Shown piece after piece: positions 55,285 through 63,791 of a stretch of 64,000 nt of DNA. Location: contig JAJZBM010000006.1 in the NCBI GenBank assembly GCA_021798915.1, forward strand, positions 56,689 to 120,688. Direction: 5' to 3'. A program made the translations under genes and the position numbers. Positions within the stretch are counted from its first letter, which is position 1. Each line of letters opens with the position of its first letter. The notes beneath the pieces are model-generated. The model was not told the DNA's origin, did not search any database, and saw nothing but the letters and a program-made list of their open reading frames with translations. This DNA is from Pseudomonadota bacterium. GTDB taxonomy: Bacteria; Pseudomonadota; Alphaproteobacteria; Acetobacterales; Acetobacteraceae.

Positions 55285-56475
55285 ATGAAAACCCGGATAA
55301 CGAAGCGAATTGTCGATTCTCTGACCCCCTCCGACGGAACCGAAACGATACTCTGGGATATCGATCTCGCGGGGTTCGGCTGCCGCGCGCGACGGGGGGG
55401 CGCCAAGACCTATTTCGTCTCGTATCGGGCCGGGAAGGGCCGCGCGGCGCCGATGCGGAAGCTGACGATCGGCCGGCACGGCAACCCGTGGACCCCGGAT
55501 CAGGCCCGCGAGGAAGCCCGCCGCATCCTGGCGGACGTTGCTCATGGCGCCGATCCCGCCGCCGAGCGCGAGGCCGCGAAAAAGGCCGAAACGCTTGCCG
55601 ACCTCGCCGCCCGCTTCATGGCCGAGCACGTGAACGCCAAGCGCAAGAGCCGCACCAGCGCCGAATATGGCCGCCTGCTCGATAAGCTGATCCTCCCCGT
55701 GCTCGGCGCGCGGAAACTCGCCGACGTGAGCCGCGCCGACGTGAGCCGCCTGCATTACGCCCTGCGGGACACGCCCTATCAAGCAAACCGCGTGCTCGCG
55801 CTCTTGTCCAAGATGATGAATCTGGCCGAGGCATGGGGGCTGCGCCCGAACGGGTCCAATCCCTGCGCGCATGTTGAGCGGTATGCCGAGCATCACCGCG
55901 AGCGGCTGCTGTCGGCGGAGGAACTGGCGAGGCTTGGCGATGCCATCCGCGCCTATAGCGGCTCGCCATTCGTGCCGGCGGCAATCCGCCTGCTGCTGTT
56001 CACCGGCGCGCGGCTGAGCGAGATTCTGGGGCTGCAATGGGACTGGATCGACTTCCAGCGCGGCGAGGCGCGGCTTCCCGATAGCAAGACCGGGCGCAAG
56101 ACCCTGCACCTTCCCGCCCCGGCGCTGGCCGTGCTGAGCGACCTGCCGCGGCTGGAGGGCAACCCGTATGTCATCGCCGGCCAGGTGAAAGGCGCGCGGC
56201 TAGTGAACCTTGAAAAGCCCTGGCGCGTCATCCGTGCCGCTGCCGGGTTGCCGGATGCGCGGCTTCATGACCTGCGGCACGCCTTCGCCTCGATCGGCGC
56301 CGCCGCCGGCGATAGCCTGCTGGTGCTCGGCAAGGTGCTCGGCCATACCCAGGCCGCGACCACGCAACGCTATGCGCACCTCGCCGCTGACCCCGTGAAG
56401 GCAACCGCTGGCCGCATTGCCGGCAAGATCGCCGATGCGCTCGGCCCGACCCCTCGCACGTCAAGCATAGCTTGA
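55285..56475 (+). CDS. int: tyrosine integrase
   Basis: 396 residues, Arm-DNA-binding (DUF4102-type) domain (about 1-100), SAM-like core-binding domain (about 105-190) and catalytic domain with R in TGARLSEILGLQW, HDLRH in LHDLRHAFAS, and the nucleophilic Tyr in LGHTQAATTQRYAHL. It integrates the element at tRNA-Thr. The gene lies at the element end away from the intact tRNA. Its last codons overlap the HigBA operator palindrome. Confidence 0.95.
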   Translation: MKTRITKRIVDSLTPSDGTETILWDIDLAGFGCRARRGGAKTYFVSYRAGKGRAAPMRKLTIGRHGNPWTPDQAREEARRILADVAHGADPAAEREAAKKAETLADLAARFMAEHVNAKRKSRTSAEYGRLLDKLILPVLGARKLADVSRADVSRLHYALRDTPYQANRVLALLSKMMNLAEAWGLRPNGSNPCAHVERYAEHHRERLLSAEELARLGDAIRAYSGSPFVPAAIRLLLFTGARLSEILGLQWDWIDFQRGEARLPDSKTGRKTLHLPAPALAVLSDLPRLEGNPYVIAGQVKGARLVNLEKPWRVIRAAAGLPDARLHDLRHAFASIGAAAGDSLLVLGKVLGHTQAATTQRYAHLAADPVKATAGRIAGKIADALGPTPRTSSIA

Positions 56476-56500
56476 CATACGCGCCAGCCGTTCCTAGCTT
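56460..56500 (+). promoter_or_regulatory. higBA promoter and operator
   Basis: The palindrome GTCAAGCATAGCTTGAC (56460-56476) overlaps TTGACA (56472-56477), with TAGCTT (56495-56500) 17 bp later as a -10 candidate. The palindrome also contains the integrase stop codon. Confidence 0.6.
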
Positions 56501-56506
56501 GTCAGT

Positions 56507-56779
56507 GTGATACGGACCTTCCGCAGCAAGGCGCTCGCAACCTACTTCGCCACGGGCAATGCCGCCGCCCTGAGCGTGCCGAACTCGGCCAGGGTAGGGC
56601 GGATGCTGCAAGTGCTCGATGCGGCCGGGCGGCCCGAGGATGCGAACCTGCCGGGTTTCCATCTCCACCGGCTGCAAGGCTCGCCGCGCTGGTCGATCCG
56701 CGTCACCGGGAATTGGCGCATTACCTTCGCATGGGACCGCGCCGACGCCATCGACGTTGACCTTGAGGATTATCACTGA
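56507..56779 (+). CDS. higB: HigB/RelE-type mRNA-endonuclease toxin
   Basis: 90 residues, starting at GTG 56507. The N-terminus MIRTFRSKALATYFATGN and C-terminal WSIRVTGNWRITFAWDRADAIDVDLEDYH are typical of HigB-1. The toxin cleaves mRNA at the ribosome unless HigA neutralises it. Toxin-first order is usual for higBA. The stop overlaps the higA ATG. Confidence 0.92.
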   Translation: MIRTFRSKALATYFATGNAAALSVPNSARVGRMLQVLDAAGRPEDANLPGFHLHRLQGSPRWSIRVTGNWRITFAWDRADAIDVDLEDYH

Positions 56780-57087
56780 TGCCCGAAACGCCCCGCCCCG
56801 CCCTGCCGCCGCTGCACCCCGGCGAATTGCTGCGCGAAGATATCCTGCCCGCGCTCGGTCTCCCGCTTCAGGATATCGCCCGCGCCCTCGGCATCTCCCG
56901 CCAGGCGCTTCATTCGATCCTGCACGGCCGCGCCGCCATCTCGCCGCTGATGGCCCTCAAGCTAGGCCGTCTCTGCGGCAACGGTCCCGATCTCTGGATG
57001 ACTCTGCAAGCCCGCTACGACCTCGCGCACGCGGCCGAGGCTCGCCGGGAAGAAATAGACGCGGTACCCGCCTTACACGTTACTTGA
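56779..57087 (+). CDS. higA: HigA antitoxin
   Basis: 102 residues. An HTH_3 domain (LPLQDIARALGISRQALHSILHGRAAISPLMALKLGRLCGN) with the HigA features HPGELLREDILPALGL and DLWMTLQARYDL. It binds toxin and the palindrome at 56460. Overlaps higB, so expression is coupled; the pair probably stabilises the element. Confidence 0.93.
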   Translation: MPETPRPALPPLHPGELLREDILPALGLPLQDIARALGISRQALHSILHGRAAISPLMALKLGRLCGNGPDLWMTLQARYDLAHAAEARREEIDAVPALHVT

Positions 57088-57088
57088 G

Positions 57089-57910
57089 ATGAAACGGGCC
57101 GAGGCGGCGCCGCCAGCGCCGCCCCGGTTTCAACCGCCGGAGATGAGCATGGGCGATTGTGGTGAGGAGAATACCGCGCGCGCGACGCCGGAGGAAGCGA
57201 CCGCGCCAGCACTACCGCTCCGCGAGCCGCGGCCGCCAAACACCGCTGTTCTGTTCAGGCAGCTTCAAGAGAACCCGCACGTGCCGGCATCCCGTGAGGC
57301 TGCGGTCTATGCGCTCGATGCGGTGATGGCGTTCGCGCGGGATGAGATTCCCGCGCTTGACATGCTCGCGTTGCTCGCGCCGCTGGATAATCTCGCTGCC
57401 GCGCTTCGGAATCTTGACGATGGCGGCCATCCCCCGCTGTTGCGGCCTGTCGCGCGTTCGGGCCGAGCGCCGGCGGACGGGATGATGATAAGGCTGAAGG
57501 CGCTGGCGGCAATTACGATAGACAGACTCTGCGCGATTGATGACCCTTCGGAGCCTCTGACGCAACGGCGCCAGCGGGCTTACGGGGAGATTGCTGATGT
57601 TCTTGCGCGGCGCGGCATCATGCCGCAGCGCGCGGGAGCGAAGGACAAACGCGGCATCGGGGCGATCACGGCGCGGACGATCCGCGGTTGGTATGATGAA
57701 GTGATGCAGGTTGCGAAAAGTAGTCCGCTGCGGCGGCAATATGAAAAGTTGAAGGAAAATAGCCGGTGGTCGCGGGCGCAGATGGAGGCCACGGGCGCGT
57801 TGATGCGTGAGGCATACGGTGATTTGCATGATGCGGCGGCGCACCCTGCGCGCTGGCGGGCCGCGTGTTTGTCGTTTTTTAGGGTGGGATTGAGGGAGTT
57901 TTCCACCTAA
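57089..57910 (+). CDS. uncharacterised island protein
   Basis: 273 residues with no family I recognise. The N-terminal 60 residues are Pro/Ala-rich and likely disordered; a helical middle (AAVYALDAVMAFARDEIPALDMLALLAPLDNLAAAL) and a basic segment (RRQRAYGEIADVLARRGIMPQRAGAKDKRGIGAITARTIRGWYDEV) that could be an HTH-like DNA-binding region follow. ATGs at 57089, 57143 and 57149 are possible starts. It begins 1 bp after the higA stop, so it may be read from the higBA promoter. Confidence 0.6.
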   Translation: MKRAEAAPPAPPRFQPPEMSMGDCGEENTARATPEEATAPALPLREPRPPNTAVLFRQLQENPHVPASREAAVYALDAVMAFARDEIPALDMLALLAPLDNLAAALRNLDDGGHPPLLRPVARSGRAPADGMMIRLKALAAITIDRLCAIDDPSEPLTQRRQRAYGEIADVLARRGIMPQRAGAKDKRGIGAITARTIRGWYDEVMQVAKSSPLRRQYEKLKENSRWSRAQMEATGALMREAYGDLHDAAAHPARWRAACLSFFRVGLREFST

Positions 57911-57926
57911 CCCTCCCCTTTAGGTG
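57904..57926. terminator. hairpin after the uncharacterised island gene
   Basis: CACCTAA (57904-57910, covering the stop codon) pairs with TTAGGTG (57920-57926) around a 9-base loop. No T-tract follows, so it may be an operator rather than a terminator. Confidence 0.4.
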
Positions 57927-57976
57927 CAAGCAAGATGAGTCACATGGATGGCCTCACATGATTGAGGAGGCTTTCC

Positions 57977-58180
57977 ATGACCACCCAAGAGCGTCTACTG
58001 ACAACCATAGAAGCCGCTGAAATCCTTCAGCTTTCCAAAGCTCATCTTGATAAATTACGCCTTGTAGGCGGCGGCCCGAGATTCGTGCGCCTCGGCCGGG
58101 CGGTGCGTTATCGGGCTGCTGATCTTCAAGCGTGGGTGGAGGCAAACATCGTTGCCTCGACCAGCGAGGCTGCGCGATGA
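57977..58180 (+). CDS. AlpA/excisionase-like helix-turn-helix protein
   Basis: 67 residues from ATG 57977 behind a strong GAGGAGG. A MerR-like winged helix (LLTTIEAAEILQLSKAHLDKLRLVGGGPRFVRLGRAVRYRAADLQAWVEAN) typical of AlpA or excisionase proteins of islands. It may act as recombination directionality factor or activator for the replication genes. Its stop overlaps the next ATG (ATGA). Confidence 0.88.
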   Translation: MTTQERLLTTIEAAEILQLSKAHLDKLRLVGGGPRFVRLGRAVRYRAADLQAWVEANIVASTSEAAR

Positions 58181-58548
58181 GACCGGCCGCGATCTGCACA
58201 GAATGGAAGCCAATCGGCAAAAATTCTCTGATAGGCGCTGCCAAAATAGAATTTCCATCCGGCATGGTTATGGACGAGGTTCTGGTTTTCCAGGCCGCCG
58301 GACGGCGCTGGGCGATGCCGCCGGGCCGCCCGATGGTGGACGCCGCCGGGGTGGTGCTACGCGACGCGAACGGCAAGCCTCGATACGTGCAACTTATTGA
58401 TTTCGTGGATAAAGCGGCTCGGTCCCGCTGGTCGGACGCGGTGATCGCGGCGGTGCGGGCCGCCTTCCCCGAGGCTCTCGAAACGCCACGCGCCGAGCCG
58501 CGCACCGCGACGACCGAGGGGGCGCGCGATGACGATATGCCGTTCTGA
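58177..58548 (+). CDS. SpoVG-like small island protein
   Basis: 123 residues from ATG 58177. The strand pattern WKPIGKNSLIGAAKIEFPSGMVMDEVLVFQAAGRRWAMPPGRP followed by FVDKAARSRWSDAVIAAVRAAFPEAL resembles SpoVG-related proteins that prophages and islands often carry beside replication genes. Function in such elements is not known; SpoVG proteins bind nucleic acid. It overlaps the AlpA-like gene and the primase gene by a few bases, so the three form one translational unit. Confidence 0.6.
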   Translation: MRPAAICTEWKPIGKNSLIGAAKIEFPSGMVMDEVLVFQAAGRRWAMPPGRPMVDAAGVVLRDANGKPRYVQLIDFVDKAARSRWSDAVIAAVRAAFPEALETPRAEPRTATTEGARDDDMPF

Positions 58549-61500
58549 TGCAGCTTACGTCACGGTCTTTTCTAAACATGGCGGTCCGTTAACCAAGCGA
58601 ATTTCGCTCGCCGCGAGCGGCGGCATAGTGGCCGATGGCGCCGCGTGCGTCATGACTTCGGGGCGTGCTCGCGTCGAGGGCGCGCCGACCGCCGAAGCGC
58701 TTGCCGCGATCATCGCCGGACTCGACTCAACGCAAGCCATCGGGCTCGGCACGCTCGCCGAGGGCACCGAGGCCGAAATCGTAACGAAATCGCGAATCAA
58801 CGGCCACGCCACGCCCGGCGTCATCGCGCGGACAGCCAATTCCATCGTATTCCGGCCCGACGCGCCTGCTTGGGCGCTGCTCGACTATGACACAAAGGGC
58901 GTGCCGCCCGGCGTGCGGCAAAAAATCGACGACCTCGGCGGCTTTGAGGCGGCGCTAGCGATGATTCTGCCTGGGCTCGGCGAGGCGGCCCGCGTGCGGC
59001 GATCCTCGACCAGCGCCGGCCTAGCGCGGGCTGATACCGGCGCCGAGATTCCAGGTTCTTCAGGGCTGCATCTATATATACTGGTGCGCGACGGCGGCGA
59101 TATTCCGCGATTTCTCAAAACTCTCCACGCCCGCGCGTGGCTCGCCGGGTTCGGCTGGCTGATGGCTGGCGCGGGCGGCCAGAGCCTCGAGCGGTCAATC
59201 ATAGACCGGATGGTCGGCGCACCCGAGCGGCTAGTCTTTGAAGGTGCGCCGGTGCTTGTGCCGCCAATCGTCCAGAGCGCCGCCGCGCGGAGGCCGATCG
59301 CCACCGAAGGCGATGCGCTCGACACGCGCGAGGCGATGCCGCCCCTCACGATCGCCGAGACCTCACGCCTGGCCGAACTGATCGAGGCCGAGCGGCATCG
59401 CATCGCCGCCGATCTCGCGGCATCGCGGACGCATTTCATCGAGCGCCACGCTACGGAAATCGTAAAGCGCACCGGCGCGACGCCGATGGCGGCACGGCGG
59501 GCGGCCGAGCGGCAAGCGGAGGGAATCCTGCTTCCCGATATCGCGCTGCCGTTCGATAACCCCGACCTGGCCGGCGCCACGGTTGCGGCCGTGCTGGCCG
59601 AGCCCCAACGCTTCGCGGGTGAAACGCTCGCCGATCCGTTGGAAGGGCCGGCATACGGACACGGCTGCGCCAAGATCATGCTTCGACCGGACGGCACGCC
59701 CTGGATTCACTCATTCGCCCACGGGCGGACCGTCTATGAACTCCGCTACGACGCCGCGAGTGTTCGGAAAGCAATCGAGGCCGCGCCGCGCGCCGATGCG
59801 ATCGATATTTTCGTGCGGCTGGCGCTGGCCGGCGATCTCCGATCCGACGAGATCGAGGAACTCACTGCACTCGCCTCGCGAATTTCCGGCGCGGGCGTGC
59901 GGGCGATCGGCAAGCGGCTCACGGAAGCCGAGGGCGAGCACAACACGCGCCAGCGCGCCGCCGAAACATCGCGCCGTGCCGCCGAGCGGGATGATCCGAG
60001 GCCGGCGATCGAAGCGCCGCTACCGGACGCGGAATGGTTGCCCACCATGGCGACGTTGAACGACGTGCTTGGCAAATCCGGGGCGCTAGAGCCGCCGATG
60101 CGGGATTCGGACGGCCATTTGGCAATAATCGCCGAAAGAAGCGTTGCCTCGCTTCATCTTCTAACGAGCGGCGGCACGAACGGCGACGCTACGCCGGCGG
60201 AGGAATTGCAGGCCGCGCCACCGGTGCCGCTCATCACGCGGCTGGATGACGCGCAGGCGGCGGAACTCATCGAGCGTCACATTGAGCACTACACCGTGAC
60301 GACCAAGGGCGACCGGCGGCCTGTTCACCTCGCGCAGCCGTTTGTGCGACATTTCCTCCGACGCACCGATGGCGCGCTTCCGCGCGTCAACGCGGTTCTG
60401 ACGCTGCCGATCGTCACGGCACGCGGGCGGCTTCTTTCCGGCCGCGGGCTCGACCGGGAGCTTGGAATCGTATTCAGAATCCCCGAGCCGCTCATGAAGG
60501 CCCTCGCGGGGCTCGACGCCATCACGCCAACGCAAACCGCCAATGCCATGCGCTTCCTGACCGACGAATGGCTTGGCGACGTGGCCTGCGATTACGCCGG
60601 GAAGTGCGTCATAATCGCGGCCGCGCTGTCCGTCATAGAGCGGGCATTATTCCCCGAACGGCCGGGGTTTTTCATCGTCGCCGGCAAGCGCGGCTCTGGC
60701 AAAACGACCGTCGCGAACATGATTTCGGCGGCCGTCCTTGGAACCCGCGCGGCGGCGGCGGCATGGTCATCCGACCCGGAGGAGCGCCGAAAAACGTTGC
60801 TCGCGATGTTCGCCGAGGGTGCCCCGAGCGTCGTTTGGGACAACATCCCTCTCGGCTCGACGATCCGGTGCCCAAGCATCGAGAAAGCCCTCACCTCCGA
60901 AACGTATACCGACAGAGTGCTCGGCGTGAGCGAGCGCCGCACGGTCTCGGCCGCGACCATCCAGCTTTTCACCGGCAACAACATCAGTGCCGCCGGCGAT
61001 CTCGCATCCCGATGCCTCAACGCCCGCCTGATCGCCGATCGGCCGGACCCGGAGAACCGGCCCTTCCGCCATCCTGACCCGGTCGCGTGGACCTTGGCGC
61101 ATCGCCCGAGAATCCTGAGGGCACTCTATATTGTCTTGCTCGCCAACCGCCGGTTCCAGGAGGCGAAGCCGGCACCAGCCGCGACAAGGTTCAAACTCTG
61201 GTGGCACCTTATAGGCGCGCCGATCGAGCAAGCGGCGGCCGAGCACGCGGACCACGTTGGGTGCCTCGCCATGGACGCGCTGCCGGGCTGCCCGCCCGCG
61301 AAGGTCAGCTTCGCGTCACTGTTCGCCGCCGGGGAGAGCGATGAGGAACAGTCTGCCGGCCTCGCGACCGTTCTGGACGTTTGCCGGACCGAGTGGCCGT
61401 CAGGGTTCTCGGCCGCCGATGTGGCGTCCTTTTGTTCCCGCGCGGACGTGGCCGGCGAGGCGTTCAAGGCGGCGCTGGAACAGGCGGCCGGGAAGGCCAT

Positions 61501-61642
61501 TAAACTCATCACCCCGACCGTTCTGGCGTGGCGCCTGAAGGCGGTGGCGGATTGCCCCGTCACCGTCGGCGGTTCGGTGCTGGCGCTCCGATACGTGACA
61601 GATCGCCATGGCGGAGCGTTCTCGGTGCGCCGGTGCGGCTGA
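58529..61642 (+). CDS. primase-polymerase/helicase-like replication protein of the island
   Basis: 1037 residues. The N-terminal third has AWALLDYDTKGVP (about 117), GSSGLHLYILV and SIIDRMVGAPERLVFEG, which resemble catalytic and template-binding elements of primase-polymerase domains. The C-terminal third carries an ATPase core: Walker A GKRGSGKTT (about 720) with Walker B-like VVWDN (about 771) and a sensor stretch IQLFTGNN. The middle is helical and basic. It overlaps the SpoVG-like gene by 20 bp. It probably replicates the excised element; this is inferred from domains, not shown. Confidence 0.7.
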   Translation: MTICRSDAAYVTVFSKHGGPLTKRISLAASGGIVADGAACVMTSGRARVEGAPTAEALAAIIAGLDSTQAIGLGTLAEGTEAEIVTKSRINGHATPGVIARTANSIVFRPDAPAWALLDYDTKGVPPGVRQKIDDLGGFEAALAMILPGLGEAARVRRSSTSAGLARADTGAEIPGSSGLHLYILVRDGGDIPRFLKTLHARAWLAGFGWLMAGAGGQSLERSIIDRMVGAPERLVFEGAPVLVPPIVQSAAARRPIATEGDALDTREAMPPLTIAETSRLAELIEAERHRIAADLAASRTHFIERHATEIVKRTGATPMAARRAAERQAEGILLPDIALPFDNPDLAGATVAAVLAEPQRFAGETLADPLEGPAYGHGCAKIMLRPDGTPWIHSFAHGRTVYELRYDAASVRKAIEAAPRADAIDIFVRLALAGDLRSDEIEELTALASRISGAGVRAIGKRLTEAEGEHNTRQRAAETSRRAAERDDPRPAIEAPLPDAEWLPTMATLNDVLGKSGALEPPMRDSDGHLAIIAERSVASLHLLTSGGTNGDATPAEELQAAPPVPLITRLDDAQAAELIERHIEHYTVTTKGDRRPVHLAQPFVRHFLRRTDGALPRVNAVLTLPIVTARGRLLSGRGLDRELGIVFRIPEPLMKALAGLDAITPTQTANAMRFLTDEWLGDVACDYAGKCVIIAAALSVIERALFPERPGFFIVAGKRGSGKTTVANMISAAVLGTRAAAAAWSSDPEERRKTLLAMFAEGAPSVVWDNIPLGSTIRCPSIEKALTSETYTDRVLGVSERRTVSAATIQLFTGNNISAAGDLASRCLNARLIADRPDPENRPFRHPDPVAWTLAHRPRILRALYIVLLANRRFQEAKPAPAATRFKLWWHLIGAPIEQAAAEHADHVGCLAMDALPGCPPAKVSFASLFAAGESDEEQSAGLATVLDVCRTEWPSGFSAADVASFCSRADVAGEAFKAALEQAAGKAIKLITPTVLAWRLKAVADCPVTVGGSVLALRYVTDRHGGAFSVRRCG

Positions 61643-61650
61643 TGACCCTC

Positions 61651-61779
61651 TGTGCAACCTGCGCATCCTGCGCAACCTTTCCGCCGGTCACGGGTCAGGA
61701 AGCACGTAATCCCCGAAAAATTACACCCTTCAGGCGCGTAGGGTGGCCGAAAGGTTGCGCAGGTTGCGCAGGTTGCACA
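61651..61779. repeat. 35-bp inverted repeat built of 9-bp iterons, candidate replication origin
   Basis: Left arm 61651-61685 and right arm 61745-61779 match as inverted repeats in 33 of 35 bases. Each arm holds three 9-bp units (GGTTGCGCA, 61753-61779 on the right; inverted units at 61651-61677 on the left). Between them GTAAT (61706) and ATTAC (61720) form a further dyad. It lies directly after the primase/helicase gene. Confidence 0.8.
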
Positions 61780-62097
61780 CGCCGACGCTCAAAAAACGGC
61801 AGAAATCGGCCAATCTCTCGGATCGGGACGCGTCCAACTATCTGGAAAGCTATAGCAGTAGCCTATCAAGCGATAGGAAACATCTATCGACACGGAGCCC
61901 GCCATGGCACCCGCCATGCCTTCGCCACGCCAGGGGAGATAGTTATGTGTCATAACTATTCCCGCGAGCCCCCCCGGCAGGGCCGCCGGCACCGCGCCAG
62001 GCGCGCGCCTCCCCGGCCATCCTGTCTGTGGCTCTGCCAGCGTAACCACTTGGAATCACGGCAAAACGGCGGCATACTGCCGTCCAGCGGGTAACAT
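61780..62097. other. noncoding stretch with an operator-like palindrome
   Basis: No convincing gene. It contains a hairpin (CCTATC-AAGC-GATAGG, near 61861-61876) and a longer palindrome with arms ATAGTTATG and CATAACTAT (61939-61959). Lower GC than its surroundings. Confidence 0.5.
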
Positions 62098-62637
62098 ATG
62101 GGTAACATCAGGGACACTGTTCACGGAATGTTCTCGACCGATGAAGCCGCCGAGGGCGCGCGGCGCGCCAGCAAGACGCCCGCCATCTCCCCCGGGCATT
62201 CACCTCACATGGTTGACGCATCTCCGCCGCCTGCGGCCAGCGTAAGCAGCGCCTCCGCCGCCGATCTCGCGCGGCGCGAACGGCATCGGGAAGAAAGCCG
62301 CATGCGGCCCGGAACGCCGAAACTGCCTCGCATCGACCGGCGGTCCCGCGCCGCCCGCCTTCTCAAAGACGAGGCCGAGGCGCTTCTCGATGGTCTCGGC
62401 CGCGAGCCGAGCGCAGCCGACATCATCCTGGTTGAGGAAATCGCCCGCCTGCGCCTCCGCTCGGCCGCGCTGGCGGCATCGCCGAACTCGTCGGCGCGCG
62501 AGGCGGTATCCATCGCATCTCTTATCCTCGAGGCGCTGCGACGTCTCGACATAAAGCCTCCCGCGCCACCGCCACCGCCGACGATCGCCGACTATCTCGC
62601 ATCCCTTCAGAACGCCCGCGAGGGAGACGCCGACTAA
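62098..62637 (+). CDS. uncharacterised small island protein
   Basis: 179 residues. Ser/Pro-rich N-terminal half, then a helical section (RSRAARLLKDEAEALLDGLGREPSAADIILVEEIARLRLRSAAL) and a Pro-rich linker before IADYLASLQ. I do not recognise a family. ATG 62098 or 62128 (MFSTDEAAEG) could be the start; no strong Shine-Dalgarno is seen. Codon use looks like its neighbours. Confidence 0.55.
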   Translation: MGNIRDTVHGMFSTDEAAEGARRASKTPAISPGHSPHMVDASPPPAASVSSASAADLARRERHREESRMRPGTPKLPRIDRRSRAARLLKDEAEALLDGLGREPSAADIILVEEIARLRLRSAALAASPNSSAREAVSIASLILEALRRLDIKPPAPPPPPTIADYLASLQNAREGDAD

Positions 62638-62765
62638 CCGGCGGCTCGGGCGCGATGGACGCGCGCCCGTTAGAGTTTCTGACACCGCGCGCTCGCGGCT
62701 CGACTCGGAGCGGACCTGGCGGGCGTGACGCGTCAGCCCTGGGCCGCCTGCCGCTGAGCCGGGCG

Positions 62766-63257
62766 TCACGGCGCCAGGCGCAGTTGCCGGAGCCGGATGC
62801 GCATGGCTTCTTCTGAAACCTCGAAGGCGGCGCATAACCCCGAGAGGGATTTCACGCCGGCCCGGAAGATTCTCTGCACCAATTCTGGTGGCATGAGAAT
62901 CCGCGCCGCGAGGCGATTGGCTTCCGCTTCAATCTCATTGCTGAGACGGCTGCGGTAGAGCGCATCATCCTGGATGCCGTCTCCGATCATATCGCGATGA
63001 AGCAGGTAGTGCGCGATTTCGTGAGCGAGGGTGAAGCGGCGGCGTCTTTCGGAATGGGCGCCGTTGACCTCGATGCGATACGCTGGCGGGTCTTGGCTGG
63101 CGAGCGTGATGCGCCCTGAAATATTAGGGACGAGGTCGGCAGCCATATTGACGCTGAGGCCGAGGGCGGCGGCCATACCGAGCAGGTCAACGGGCGCCTC
63201 ATGCAGGAAGCGGCCGGCGATCTCAAGGGGCGAGGCGGCTTGCGCGGTGGCTGACAT
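62766..63257 (-). CDS. ImmA/IrrE-type zinc metallopeptidase
   Basis: 163 residues from ATG 63257. The zinc motif HEIAH lies in RRRFTLAHEIAHYLLHRDMIGDG (about 92-96), and EIEAEANRLAARILMPPELV is the family's second signature. ImmA peptidases cleave phage- or ICE-type repressors. No adjacent HTH repressor is encoded; the upstream partner is a small membrane protein. Minus-strand operon with 63265-63531. Confidence 0.9.
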   Translation of the reverse strand: MSATAQAASPLEIAGRFLHEAPVDLLGMAAALGLSVNMAADLVPNISGRITLASQDPPAYRIEVNGAHSERRRRFTLAHEIAHYLLHRDMIGDGIQDDALYRSRLSNEIEAEANRLAARILMPPELVQRIFRAGVKSLSGLCAAFEVSEEAMRIRLRQLRLAP

Positions 63258-63264
63258 GGCGCGG

Positions 63265-63531
63265 CTATTCCTTTTGCAAAGCGGCGGCGGCGGCGTCGTC
63301 ACTTTCCGGCGTCGCGGATAACCCCCATTCCTTCAAGAGCGCTTGCATGCGCTTCTCGGTTGCTTCTTGGGCTGCGGCTTCTGCGGCTTTTTTTGCTACC
63401 TCGGCGGCATGTTCGCGCAACGTCGCAAAGCCCCAGATGGCAAACAAGCCGGCCACGACGCTGAGCGCCGTTATTGCCACAGTTGCCGCAGCCAGTGCGA
63501 CCGTTGCGATCGTTGGGCCGTCCCAAGTCAT
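63265..63531 (-). CDS. small membrane protein upstream of the ImmA-like peptidase
   Basis: 88 residues from ATG 63531. One N-terminal membrane helix (TIATVALAAATVAITALSVVAGLFAIWGFATL) followed by a charged Ala/Lys/Glu helix likely to be a coiled coil (HAAEVAKKAAEAAAQEATEKRMQALLKEWG). No family recognised. It ends 7 bp before the peptidase ATG, so the two are coexpressed. Confidence 0.65.
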   Translation of the reverse strand: MTWDGPTIATVALAAATVAITALSVVAGLFAIWGFATLREHAAEVAKKAAEAAAQEATEKRMQALLKEWGLSATPESDDAAAAALQKE

Positions 63532-63791
63532 CGCTGCCGTTGTTCCTTCCTGGATAGCGGCACCATAGCACGTCTTTGCGTTTATGTAGGGCTTCTGCCC
63601 TCGGCCGCCTGCCGCGCTCGACCGGGCTTCCTTCGCACGCCTGCGCTCCACAAGCGCCGCCAGGCCGAGCGGCAGGCCGATCGCTGGGACCGCGCAGCCA
63701 AGCACAAGCCGCCGAAAGGATCGCCCGGATCAGCCCATGGTCCGGGCGATTTCTTTGCGGGGCGGCTGGCCGCGCCTTCGGAGGGCCGATG
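63532..63791. other. right-end stretch of the island without a credible gene
   Basis: Only shadow reading frames are seen. It probably holds the promoter of the membrane protein/ImmA-like pair, which is transcribed leftward. Confidence 0.5.

Noticed and set aside
61651..61779. CRISPR array
   Set aside because: The 9-bp units are contiguous and inverted in two arms, with no unique spacers and no cas genes.
61528..62094. Long reading frame overlapping the end of the primase/helicase gene and the repeat region
   Set aside because: It translates the iteron repeats as CATCASCATF- and CAGCAGC-like sequence and has no family features; it is a by-product of the repeats.
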